Origin: CAVVEQ01 sp963828855
GTDB taxonomy: Bacteria; Chloroflexota; Anaerolineae; Anaerolineales; Anaerolineaceae
Direction of reading: 5' to 3'
DNA length: 64,000 bases
Assembly: GCA_963828855.1 (NCBI GenBank)
Contig: CAWHGB010000002.1
Coordinates: forward strand, 992,001-1,056,000
The notes beneath the pieces were generated by a model. The model searched no databases and was not told the DNA's origin. It saw nothing but the letters and a program-made list of their open reading frames with translations. Position numbers and translations under genes: made by a program. Below are positions 36,744 through 46,898 of the stretch, in pieces (position 1 is the stretch's first letter; every line of letters starts with the position of its first letter).

Positions 36744-38387
36744 ATGAAGTCTAGTAAATTGTTTATCGTATTGTCCCTGGTGGTGATGGCCAGCATGCTG
36801 CTTTCAGCCTGTGCCCAGCCCACCGCCGCGCCGACCGAAGCGCCTGCTGCTACGGAAGCCCCTGTAGCTACGGAGGCACCCGCCGGTCCTCAGCAGCTTT
36901 GGACCAAAGAACTCCGCCAGGCAGTCGCAGCTTCCATAGATCGTGAAGCGATCGTCGACCGTGTGTTCCAGGGCCGAAATATCCCTGCCTACAGTTCCGT
37001 CCCCGAAGGTTATGCATCCATGAAAGAGTCCTTCCTGGATAAATACGGAACCCGGGACCTGCAGATGGCAAAAGATCTGCTGACCGCAGCAGGATATTCG
37101 GAGGATAACAAATTCGAATTCGTTCTATGGTATCCCCCCGAGCACTATGGCGTGGAAACCGCGGATGTGATGCAGGTCGTCAAAGAACAGATCGAAGAGA
37201 CCGGGCTTGCTACAGTCGAGCTGCAATCTCAAAACTGGGCTGAATATGTTGATAGCTTTGTCGCTGGCTCACTTCCCTTGTTCATTCTGGGTTGGTTCCC
37301 CGATTTTGTCGATGAAGAAACCTGGACATCTCCCTGGGCTGACTGCGAGCAAAGCAAGGGGAATGGTGGCTTTTACTGCGATGAAGAAAAAATGCAGCCT
37401 GCACTTGAAGCAGCACGCTCTGAAACTGACACAGCCAAACGCGCCGATCTTTGGGGTCAGGTTCAGGACCTTTATGCAGAAGACGTCCCCATGATCCCGC
37501 TATTCTGGGAACCTGAATTCGTCAGCAGCCGCAAGGGTGTGGAAGGCATCGCCATCGGTGCCCCGTTCGAGTTTAACTATAACGTTCTCTCGTTTGCCGC
37601 TGATGCTGTTCCAGCTTCCGGGGATAAGAACACGATCATCATCGGTACTACCGACGAGGTCAACAGCCTGGATCCGCAGGATGCTTATTCCACCCACGAT
37701 TGGGAAATCCTGAAGAATACCGGAACCGCGCTCTTGAAATACAAACCCGGTACAGCTGAAATCATCCCAGGCACCGCTGAATCCTACACGGTCAGCGATG
37801 ACGGCCTCACCTATACCTTCAAACTATTCCCCGGCATCAAATATGCCGACGGTACGGATTTCAAAGCTTCAGAATATGTGACCATGTTCAATCGCTGGAA
37901 TCTCGGCGGCCAGGTCGGTTTCCTACCGCTTACCTACGTGGAGAGCGTGGAAGCTCCCGATGATCTGACCGTTGTCTACAAGCTCACCGGGTCCTACGGG
38001 TTCTTCCCCGCAATTGTCGCTATGGCTCCGTTCATCCCCGCTACTGCTGAGGTTCCCGATGATGCCCTCCTTCAAATCCCGACCAAGATCGATGGGATCG
38101 GACCCTACAGGATGGTTTCATACGATCCCGGCCAGCAAATGGTTCTCGAAGCTAATCCGAATTACTTCGGTGAAGATAAACCCTTGATCGAACGGGTCAT
38201 CGTGAAGTACTTCGCTGATCCAACAACGATGTCCGGTGCGGTTGAGAGCGGCCAGATCGACGTTGCCTGGCGTATTCTGGGACCCACCGAAGCAACGAGA
38301 CTCTCAGCCCTGGAAGGGTTGACCGTCTCAACAGTAAAAGCCCCCGCCTTGCGCTACCTGGTTTTCAACGTTACCAGCATGAAATAG
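36744..38387 (+). CDS. Family 5 solute-binding lipoprotein with circularly permuted halves
   Basis: Uninterrupted, 547 residues from ATG 36744 (AGGAG upstream). Signal peptide with lipobox LLSAC (Cys23) and an Ala/Pro/Thr linker to ~51. Residues ~52-283 then start with LWTKELRQAVAASIDREAIV and contain YSSVPEG, MAKDLLTAAGYSE and VPMIPLFWEP: this is the C-terminal half of a normal DppA/OppA-type protein. A linker (~283-295) leads into ~296-547, starting NTIIIGTTDEVNSLDPQDA with IIPGTAESYTVSDDGLTYTF and GIGPYRMVSYDPG, which is the normal N-terminal half, and stops at RYLVFNVTSMK, exactly where the usual order would continue into the first block. It should still bind a peptide or similar ligand for the adjacent permeases. 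Confidence 0.9.
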   Translation: MKSSKLFIVLSLVVMASMLLSACAQPTAAPTEAPAATEAPVATEAPAGPQQLWTKELRQAVAASIDREAIVDRVFQGRNIPAYSSVPEGYASMKESFLDKYGTRDLQMAKDLLTAAGYSEDNKFEFVLWYPPEHYGVETADVMQVVKEQIEETGLATVELQSQNWAEYVDSFVAGSLPLFILGWFPDFVDEETWTSPWADCEQSKGNGGFYCDEEKMQPALEAARSETDTAKRADLWGQVQDLYAEDVPMIPLFWEPEFVSSRKGVEGIAIGAPFEFNYNVLSFAADAVPASGDKNTIIIGTTDEVNSLDPQDAYSTHDWEILKNTGTALLKYKPGTAEIIPGTAESYTVSDDGLTYTFKLFPGIKYADGTDFKASEYVTMFNRWNLGGQVGFLPLTYVESVEAPDDLTVVYKLTGSYGFFPAIVAMAPFIPATAEVPDDALLQIPTKIDGIGPYRMVSYDPGQQMVLEANPNYFGEDKPLIERVIVKYFADPTTMSGAVESGQIDVAWRILGPTEATRLSALEGLTVSTVKAPALRYLVFNVTSMK

Positions 38388-38481
38388 GTGGTTGGTTAAA
38401 AGCATAAGTTTTACTTGCATCTGAAAACAGTGAGGGTGAGAAGGATTTCGCCCTCACTGTTTCAACCCCGGAGTCGAATTC

Positions 38482-39504
38482 ATGTCTGCATCACTGCGAA
38501 GATTCTTGATCACCAGGTTGATCCTGACCATCCCCATGATTTGGATCATGATCACTTTAGTATTCTTCATCATGCACGTTCTCCCTGGTGACCCGATTCG
38601 ATCTCAACTCGGTCCGAAGGGAACCCCGGAGCAAATAGCCATCATCCGGGAGCGACTTGGTTTGGATCGCCCGATCATGGTGCAATACGGCGACTTTCTC
38701 TGGAAAACGATCACTCTTGATTTCGGAAATGCGTTGACACAGGGTGAGCGAAGGATCAAGGACGAGTTGGGTGAAAGACTCCCGGCAACGATTGAGCTCA
38801 CCATCCCTTCCATGGTTATTACAGCATTTGTGGGAATTTCACTGGGTGCCTATGCAGCAAAAAGACGGAAAAAACCGGATGACTACGGAATCCGGGTGTT
38901 TAGTATTATCATTTATTCCATCCCGGTTTTTTTTCTTGGACTTATCTTTCAGATAATTTTTTCGGTAAATTTAGGATGGCTACCATCTGCGGGGCGGATC
39001 GATCCGTTATTATTGGTAACCTTTGAATCGCCTACGAATTTTTATGTTTTCGATTCCATCATCACCCGAAACTGGCCGGCGTTCATCTCTTGTCTTCAGC
39101 ATCTTATTCTTCCTTCAGTAACTTTGGCACTAGCGTTAACAGGGGTTTATATCCGCCTCACACGTGTGAACATGATCGAGATCCTGCAAACCGATTTCAT
39201 CACAGCCGGACGAGCACGCGGCATCCCGGAAAGGATGTTAGTGTATTCTCATGCACTAAGAAACACTTTTATCCCCATTCTCACCTTGATCGGCCTTGAA
39301 TTTGCGATCCTCCTCGCCGGTGCTGTTCTTACAGAAACCACATTTTCCTGGCCAGGGATCGGTTTATACCTGGTCCGCCGTATTGAGCTTCGCGATTACA
39401 CTGCAGTTACAGCCACAATTGCTGTTTTTGCTTTTTTTGTGGCCATCATCAGCTTGCTGATGGATATTCTCTATGCATTCGTTGATCCCCGGATCCGTTA
39501 TTAA
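38482..39504 (+). CDS. ABC importer permease, DppB/OppB type
   Basis: Uninterrupted, 340 residues, about six membrane helices. The N-terminus MSASLRRFLITRLILTIPMIW and HVLPGDPIRSQLGPKGTPEQI are typical of DppB. The EAA coupling loop reads DFITAGRARGIPERMLVYSHALRN (seen in parts: TAGRARGIPE, HALRNTFIPI), followed by GAVLTETTFSWPGIGLYL. It forms the membrane channel with the DppC-type partner 30 bp downstream and is driven by the two ATPases beyond it. Confidence 0.93.
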   Translation: MSASLRRFLITRLILTIPMIWIMITLVFFIMHVLPGDPIRSQLGPKGTPEQIAIIRERLGLDRPIMVQYGDFLWKTITLDFGNALTQGERRIKDELGERLPATIELTIPSMVITAFVGISLGAYAAKRRKKPDDYGIRVFSIIIYSIPVFFLGLIFQIIFSVNLGWLPSAGRIDPLLLVTFESPTNFYVFDSIITRNWPAFISCLQHLILPSVTLALALTGVYIRLTRVNMIEILQTDFITAGRARGIPERMLVYSHALRNTFIPILTLIGLEFAILLAGAVLTETTFSWPGIGLYLVRRIELRDYTAVTATIAVFAFFVAIISLLMDILYAFVDPRIRY

Positions 39505-39533
39505 AATGTATTCATCCCAACCTGGAATTCATT

Positions 39534-40795
39534 ATGCCTGACGACAAGAAAACGAACCTCAAAGCAGAAGAATGGCAACTCGAACTCGATCGGGTTGGTT
39601 TTATCCGGAAAATCTTCCTTTCCAGAAAATGGTACGGCGGGGATTGGTGGTTTATCTTGATCAGCGGGATCCTCCTGACCGTCGTTGTGGTCGTCGGGCT
39701 TTTCCCGCGCTTCTTTGCTCCCTATAACCCCCTGGAAGAGGTCGGCCCATCCTTCCTCCCCCCGGAACGCCAGCACCCGGGTTTGAGCTGATCGTTCTTG
39801 ATTCCAGCGGGATAAAGTCTGTGGAAGAAATCACCTGGCCGGATGCCGCCAAGCAAGGCAAAAATAAGATTGGCTATCTGGTCGCGAGCCAATCCAGCCG
39901 GGCGATCCGTGAGGCGGTGGATAAACTGAATCTGGCGGCATCCATCCATAATTATTACCAGTTCCGCCCCAAGCGTTATGAATCCATCGAGGAGGGTTTC
40001 AAGGACCTCGTGGAGGGAAAAATCTACGCCTTCGTCGCTTCGCAGGAGGAATACCAGGATTTCATTATCAAATTCCCCAATTTGGTCGTGATCGGGGATG
40101 TAAACCCTGAGAATAATAAATCCTTCATCCTTGGTACGAATCAATTAGGTCAGGATGTATTAAGCCGGATCATTTGGGGCACCCGGATCGCCCTTACCGT
40201 CGGGCTGCTCTCGGCGATGATTTCATTCCTGATCGGTGTCCCGCTTGGGTTGATCGCAGGGTTTGTCAGTGGTCCGTTTGACCGGGGAACCACCCTTTTC
40301 ATGGATAGTCTGTATACCTTTCCTGGTTTGATCCTTGCCATCGCCATCACCGCCGTTCTCGGTCCGGGGATCGGGAATATCATCATAGCCATTGCAGTGT
40401 TATATATTCCTACGTATTATCGAATTGTCCGCGGGCAAACACTCACAGTACGCCAGGAATTGTATGTCGAAGCTGCTCGAAGCCTGGGCGCCACACCTTT
40501 TACGATTCTCAGGAAATATATATTCCCGAACGTGTTTCCCTCAGTGACGATCATTTTTTCTGTGAATGTGGCTGATGCCATCCTTACTGAGGCGGGTCTG
40601 AGCTTTCTGGGACTTGGGCTCCCTCCGGATACCCCGGACTGGGGTATAGATATCGCCCGCGGGCGCAACTATATCCGCTTCGCCCCCTGGCTGGTGATCG
40701 CTCCCGGCCTGATGGTTACCCTGGTGACGCTCTCCTTCAGCATGCTGGGCGAAAGCCTCTCGGAGATAATGAATCCCCGCCTGGCGGAGCTTTAA
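39534..40795 (+). CDS. ABC importer permease, DppC/OppC type, with extra external domain (one frameshift)
   Basis: About 420 residues restored; a missing C in the C-run at ~39760 breaks the frame (restored LPPGTPAPGFEL). Helix 1 is WWFILISGILLTVVVVVGLF, followed by FAPYNPLEE. The core resumes at GTNQLGQDVLSRIIWGTRIA and continues through five helices with the EAA loop (VEAARSLGATPFTILRKYIFP) and GLSFLGLGLPPDTPDWG. Between them, residues ~85-200 form an insert not normal for DppC (usual total ~300). It has GKNKIGYLVASQSSRAIREA and FKDLVEGKIYAFVAS, resembling one lobe of a type-II periplasmic binding protein. It would face outward, near the binding protein. Confidence 0.88.
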
Positions 40796-40798
40796 CCT

Positions 40799-41800
40799 AT
40801 GAAAAATCAAGATGTATTGATCAAGATCCGCGACCTGACCGTTACCTACCACACCCGCCTGGGACCGGTCAGCGCGGTTGACCATCTGAGCTTTGATATC
40901 AAATGCGGAGAGATCCTCGGACTGGTGGGTGAGAGCGGCTGTGGGAAAAGCACCATGGGAAAAGCTCTCATGCGTATGATCCCTCCCCCTGCCACCATCA
41001 CCGCAAGCGAATATATTTTCGACGGGATGGATGTGATGTCCTTTGACGATGACCAGCTGCGTGATTTCCGCGGTCGGCGGATCAGTATGATCTTCCAGGA
41101 TCCACTCACCTCCCTTAACCCGGTTCAGCGCGTGGATGAGCACATCATCGAAGCCATCCAGGTGCATGAGAAGAAAACCCCCACACAAAAAGCGCTTGCG
41201 CGCGCCAAGAAATTGATCGGCCGCCTGGGCATTAAGGAAGACCGCTTAGCGAGTTACCCCCACCAGCTTTCCGGGGGAATGCGCCAACGGGTAATGGTCG
41301 GCCTCGGGTTGGTGCTTAATGCTAGCCTGATCATCGCAGATGAAGCCACAACATCTCTGGATGTGATCGTCGAAGCCAAGCTGGTGGATCAACTAAAAGA
41401 GATTCGCGATGATTTTGGCGTGGCGATCCTGGCGATTTCCCACAATATTGCCCTGGTTGCCCAACTCGCCGACCGGGTGGCGGTGATGTATGCCGGGCAC
41501 CTGGTTGAATTGGGAGATGCGGTGGAGATCTTCCATGATCCGCTCCACCCCTATACCCAGGGGTTGATGCAATCCGTTCCCAATATCAAGCTTGATGACC
41601 TGGAGGAACTTTACAAAATGGGAGGGGAACCACCAAATCTTGCCCACCCCCCGGAAGGCTGCCGTTTTCATCCCCGTTGCCCCAGGGTAATGCCTATCTG
41701 CAGCCAGGAACCTCCCCCAACGCTGCAAACCTCTGAAACCAGGGTGGTGAAATGCTGGCTGTACCAGGAAAAATCTGTCAAATCCGTTCTCCAGGATTGA
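40799..41800 (+). CDS. ABC importer ATPase, DppD/OppD type
   Basis: Uninterrupted, 333 residues, starting 3 bp after the permease stop. Walker A GESGCGKST, Q-loop FQDPLTSLNP, signature LSGGMRQRV, Walker B LIIADEAT and the switch His in ISHN are present. The C-terminal oligopeptide/dipeptide extension has the Cys-rich GCRFHPRCPRVMPICSQ and a later KCWL, which in this family can hold an iron-sulfur cluster. It hydrolyses ATP to power the importer together with the DppF partner. Confidence 0.94.
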   Translation: MKNQDVLIKIRDLTVTYHTRLGPVSAVDHLSFDIKCGEILGLVGESGCGKSTMGKALMRMIPPPATITASEYIFDGMDVMSFDDDQLRDFRGRRISMIFQDPLTSLNPVQRVDEHIIEAIQVHEKKTPTQKALARAKKLIGRLGIKEDRLASYPHQLSGGMRQRVMVGLGLVLNASLIIADEATTSLDVIVEAKLVDQLKEIRDDFGVAILAISHNIALVAQLADRVAVMYAGHLVELGDAVEIFHDPLHPYTQGLMQSVPNIKLDDLEELYKMGGEPPNLAHPPEGCRFHPRCPRVMPICSQEPPPTLQTSETRVVKCWLYQEKSVKSVLQD

Positions 41801-41807
41801 TCACTCG

Positions 41808-42824
41808 ATGATATCAGAAACCAAAAATACCAACCCCAACCTGGTGGAGATCAAGGACCTCAAAAAGTGGTTCCCGGTTCAGAAGGACCTTCTGGATCAG
41901 TTGATCGCCGGTCATACTGATTACGTCCGTGCCGTGGATGGCGTTACGCTCAACATCCGCCGGGGGGAGTGCTTCGGTCTCGCCGGGGAATCCGGTAGCG
42001 GGAAATCCACCATCGGGCGCCTGGTTATCGGGCTGGAAACACCCACCCAGGGCTCCGTCGTCTTTGATGGAATTGATCTCTCCAAGCTGAAACCGGAAGA
42101 ATTGCGCAAGCTTCGTCGTCGGATGCAGGTCATTTTCCAGGACCCTATGGCCTCCCTCAATCCCCGCCTTTCTCTGGGTGATTCCGTCCTGGAGGGATTG
42201 CGTATCCATTACCCCGAGAAGAAAAAACAACACCGGGAAATGGTGCTGACCATATTCGAGAAAGTTGGCCTCGTCCCGGCAACATATTTTTATAACAAGT
42301 TCCCCCACCAGATCTCCGGTGGTCAAAGGCAGCGGGTGGTTATCGCCCGCGCATTGGTCACCCAACCGGACCTGGTCCTTGCGGATGAGCCCATCGCAAT
42401 GGCGGATGTGAGCGTTCGTGCACTGCTTCTGGATCTCATGGTGCAATTAAAAAATGAATTCAACCTGACCTATCTTTTCATCACTCACGATCTCGCCACG
42501 GCAAAATATATTTGCGATCGCATCGGGGTGCTTTACCTGGGCAGGATGGCCGAGCTGGGCGACCTGCGTGAGATCTACGCGCACCCCTTACACCCTTATA
42601 CCCACGCCTTGCTGGCAGCCGTTCCTGTACCCGACCCCAATTTAAAGCGAACCGAACTGATGCCCGAAGGGGAGATCCCCAACCCGATTAATCCCCCGTC
42701 CGGTTGCCGTTTTCACCCCCGTTGCCCGATCGCCGAAGCGATTTGCTCTAAGGAAGAGCCGGAACTGCGGGAATTGCGCCCGGGGCATTTTGCCGCCTGT
42801 CATTTCGCTGAAAGATCCCTTTAG
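41808..42824 (+). CDS. ABC importer ATPase, DppF/OppF type
   Basis: Uninterrupted, 338 residues, 7 bp after the DppD-type gene. Walker A GESGSGKST, Q-loop FQDPMASLNP, signature ISGGQRQRV, Walker B LVLADEP, switch His FITHD. The D-loop region reads IAMADVSVRAL where SALDVSVRAQ is usual, a mild change. The C-terminal extension again has GCRFHPRCPIAEAIC and a final AACHF. It is the second half of the ATPase heterodimer and the last gene of the importer operon. Confidence 0.94.
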   Translation: MISETKNTNPNLVEIKDLKKWFPVQKDLLDQLIAGHTDYVRAVDGVTLNIRRGECFGLAGESGSGKSTIGRLVIGLETPTQGSVVFDGIDLSKLKPEELRKLRRRMQVIFQDPMASLNPRLSLGDSVLEGLRIHYPEKKKQHREMVLTIFEKVGLVPATYFYNKFPHQISGGQRQRVVIARALVTQPDLVLADEPIAMADVSVRALLLDLMVQLKNEFNLTYLFITHDLATAKYICDRIGVLYLGRMAELGDLREIYAHPLHPYTHALLAAVPVPDPNLKRTELMPEGEIPNPINPPSGCRFHPRCPIAEAICSKEEPELRELRPGHFAACHFAERSL

Positions 42825-42934
42825 CGCAGGTTTTTATTAGGGGTGAATTGCCGTCATCGGTAACGGTTCTATTGACATTCAGGGATATATTATCTACAGT
42901 TAATCCGGTTTTGCGGATATTCTCTCGTTAATGC

Positions 42935-45900
42935 TTGAGTGATCGGAACGGTACTTTGGATCAAAAACAACCCAACCAGAAAGGCTTTTCGAAATACCTG
43001 ACACCCGGGCGGGTGATCGGCTTGGTCAGCATCCTTCTGGTCGCCATCTTCCTTGTACCCGTCGAAGAATACCTCACCCGACAGTACTTGCAACTGCAAT
43101 TGGAGTCGGACCGCATCTCCGTCGAACGGGATTTTAAACCCCTGTTATTTTCATTTCTTCAAAATCTAACTGCCGGGCAAGCCCTTTCAGCCGATCTCGC
43201 TGGAATGATTTCCTCGGATCTCATCCAGGGCGAACAAATCGATGCGAAAGCTCTCGATCAATTCACAAACTCTGCGGCCTTGCGCACCGGGGGAGCCCTG
43301 GGTATCGTGATCTCGCCCAATCATATTATTCAATACAGCAGCCCAGCAATCAACCCGCTTTTTCCGCCAGGAACAGATTGGTATACATTCGATCCCGCAG
43401 TTTCTCAGGCGGCAAAACTTGCCTACCAGACGGGGAAAGCTGCCATGAGCCAGCCATTCGAGATCTCCCCTGGCTGGTGGGTGATCGCCGCCCATACACC
43501 GGTAATTAAAGATTCGCAAACCTGGGGGTTGGTCACCGTGATCCTCGATCCCCAAGCCCTATCTGCCAAGCTAGGGTTAATGGAAAATGCCTTCCCGGGA
43601 TACCGCTTTGAACTAAGCGAATCGTCAGGAGTCCATGTCGCCGGCAGCCCGCTGGAGACCTCCCAGCCGGCGATCCGGATCGTCTCTCAGAATCCAGATT
43701 TGGATTACTCGCTGGCGGTTCAACCCATCCAGGCGTTCGGGGTGAATGCGCTGAAGGATTTCAACGTGCTCCGCTTGATCGGCATTTCGGTAATCGTCTT
43801 GATCAGCCTCATGCTCTATGGGGTGATCAACCAGCGATCCAACCTGACCAATGCAGTCAATCACGCGCACCAGGGAATTAACCAGCGCAAACCGGGCGGC
43901 TTTGTTGCTTAGCCAATGTAACGAAGCCCTCGTCAGAATTCAATCTGAAGATGAAATGCTGGAAAAGATCTGCCAGGTGGTGGTAAATACCGGTCAATAC
44001 CCCTTCGTCTGGGTTGGAGTACTTGATGATCGCTATCCAGGCCTGGTCATCCCCAAAGCTTGTTATGGCAATCAACGCTCGCTCGTGGATCTTCCTTCCA
44101 TCTCCCGGTATGAGATGGAATCCTACCGGCAGGGGAGCGGAGAAACGGATGTGGGCAGCGATAAACCCCTTCGAATCGATAACCTCGAAGAGGTCGAGTT
44201 CATGTCCAAATGGAAGAGTCTGCCAGGGGTTTTCCCTATCCGCTCGGTGTTGCTCCTACCGCTTATGGAGAATAAAATGCCTGTCGGACTTCTGGCTGTT
44301 CATGCCAGTTCACCCGCAGTTTTCAATAAAACCCAGGTTTCCCTGCTTTCCAGTCTGGCCAACGATGTCGCATTCGGTCTTTCGGCGTTGCGCACCCGTC
44401 AATCAAAGCGTTCCACGGAGCTCTCCCTGCGTCGGGAACGGGATATGTTCCAGCGCCTGATGGAGACCAGCCCATCGGGTGTTCTTGTGGTTGATGCCAG
44501 TCACCGGATCACATTTTTCAATAACCGCGCCCGCGAGATTTTTGGTGCTCCCGGTTCGCCCTCGGAGAACCTGAGCGATAATTTCTCCTTATGGAAAGCG
44601 CTCGATGATCAAAACTTGCCGGTCAATGAGAGCGACCTTCCTTATAACCAGATCATGACCAGCGGTCTACCGCTCTATAACCGCATCCTTCAATTGGAAG
44701 TTGGCCCGCACGATACCCGCTGGGTGCTGGTCAATGGCGCTCCCCTGCTGGATGCTGAGGGCGATGTGGAATCGGTGATCCTCACCCTGGAGGATATCAC
44801 CATCAACAAAAAATCCGAGATCGCCCTCGGAAAAAGTGAAAAACGCTACCGCCAGCTGCTCGAAACCGTGCAGGATGGCATCTGGATCCTGGATGAAACG
44901 CTGCACACCACCTACGCCAATCAATCCATGGCGGATATGCTCGGCTTCACCATCGAGGAAATGCCCGGCAAGTCCATCCTGGATTTCATGTCCGAGAGCC
45001 AATCCACCAGTTTTCGCAAGGATATTCCCCGCCTACGGCAAACGAAAGCCATAGAATTGGATTGTGAGTTCACCCACCACAAGGGTAAGCTGGTGATCAC
45101 TTCCATCCACACTGCGCCTTTCACGGATGAACGTCACCGTTGGAAGGGTGTGATGGCCATCGTGACCGATATCACTTCGCGGCGATTGAAGGAACGTGAG
45201 CTCGAGGCGATCACCCGTATGGCCAACGCCTTGAGGGATGCTGACACCCGTTCCGAAGTCGCTCGCATCATGCTGGATACAATGTCCGGGCTATTTAAAG
45301 GTCAGGGATCCGCTCTGGCGGTCAAGGACTCAGCAAAGAAAACCTTTCCCTTTGAATACGCGTCCGGAACGTGGTCTTCCTGGCAGGGAAGCTCGCATCC
45401 CTCCTTGAGCGAGGTTAGTCGTAAGGTTTTTGAAACCGGCAGACACTATCTTAGTCTGCAAGCCGGCGATGATCCCAACCTGGCCTTTCCCGATTTTGTC
45501 ACCAGCACGCAGACGGTTCTTTGTCTACCGTTGATCACCCACGAGAAGACGATCGGCGTCGTTTGGCTTGGCAGGGAATCCGATGGAATCACAGGCAGCC
45601 CTCCCACCCGGCGCGGATGAAGTCCGCCTGCTCACAGCGGCATCGGATATCGCCGCCAGCGCCTTGCAGCGCGCCACCTTGCTGCAAAAAACAGAGTTGA
45701 GCCTGAACAGGCTTTCCGCCCAACGGGATATCAACCTCACCATCAGCACCAGCCTGGATATGAAGACCGTGCTGGAGAAGCTCCTTCACCTGGTGACCGA
45801 TAAGCTCCAGGTCTCCGCTGCGGATGTGCTACTCTTTGATTCCGAAAGCGGTGCTTTAAAATACGCGGCCGGGAAAGATATCCAGCCTGCTCCCGCCCTT

Positions 45901-46822
45901 GGGTCGGGTATCGCGATCGCACGTGATTATGCGGGTAAATCCATCACTGCCAACCAGATCGTTTCCGTAACGCGCGAGCAAAACCTCCTGGATGGATTCA
46001 GCCGCAGCTGGAAGAACTTCGCTCAAGGACTACCACCATTACGAAGCCATCCCGCTCATCTCGCAGGGATTGCCCAAGGGCGTGCTGGAGTTGTTCTACC
46101 TGGACCCGCCTTCTGCAGATGCGGAATGGACCGATTTCCTTTCCAGCATCGCCAGCCAGCTGGCAATCACGCTCGATAACCTGGAATTATTTGAAAAATT
46201 GCGAATTTCCAACCTGGAATTGACAACCGCCTACGACGCTACCATCGAGGGTTGGTCCAAAGCCATGGAGCTCCGCGACCAGGAAACTGAGGGGCATGCA
46301 GAGCGGGTTGTGGATATTACCATGAACCTGGCTAGGGCAGTTGGTGTTCCTGAGGAATCGCTCGAGCATGTTCGCCGCGGTGCCTTGTTGCACGATATAG
46401 GCAAAATGGCCATCCCCGACAGCATCCTTTTCAAACAGGGACCGCTCACTCCTGAAGAAACTCGCATCATGAAGCAGCATCCCACCTTCGCCCGGCAGCT
46501 TCTTTCACCCATCGCCTACCTCCGCCCCGCCCTGGATATTCCATATTGCCACCATGAGCAATGGGATGGCAGCGGTTACCCGCAGGGTCTCAAAGGGAAA
46601 GAGATTCCCCTTTACGCCCGCATTTTCACAATCGTGGATGTCTGGGACGCGCTCCGCTCGGATCGCCCTTACAGGAAATCCTGGGCTGAGGAAAAGGTCA
46701 AAATGCATATACAGCGGGCAGCCGGCCATGCCTTCGACCAGGAGATCGTGGAAGTTTTTATCAAGGAAGTTCTTCCCGGCATCACGGGAGCGAATTCCAA
46801 AACCGCATCCAAAAAAAGCTGA
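42935..46822 (+). CDS. Membrane GAF/PAS multi-sensor with HD-GYP output (three frameshifts)
   Basis: About 1295 residues restored, start uncertain (TTG 42935; LSDRNGT). Order: helix 1 (VIGLVSILLVAIFLVPV), an external sensor domain of ~230 residues (Cache/CHASE-like), helix 2 (LIGISVIVLISLMLYGVI), GAF, PAS (SPSGVLVVDASHRITFFN), PAS (VQDGIWILDETL), GAF, GAF and a C-terminal HD-GYP domain. The HD-GYP shows HDIGKMAIPD, HHEQWDGSGYPQGLKG and FTIVDVWDALRSDRPY, all metal-binding residues present, so c-di-GMP phosphodiesterase activity is likely. Shifts are near 43865, 45590 and 46010. It begins ~110 bp after the importer operon and may sense a related signal, which is only inferred. Confidence 0.87.
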
Positions 46823-46898
46823 TTAACGATTCTACTCCCATACGAATTAAAGGTGTATGATTTTACCGTTTCAGACCAGGAAATATCAAGGAGTAAGT

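Noticed and set aside
36744..38387. Two adjacent half-genes joined by a frameshift error as the cause of the swapped binding-protein order
   Set aside because: The frame is continuous from signal peptide to stop and the two outer ends match each other's normal junction. An assembly collapse is still listed as the main refutation test.
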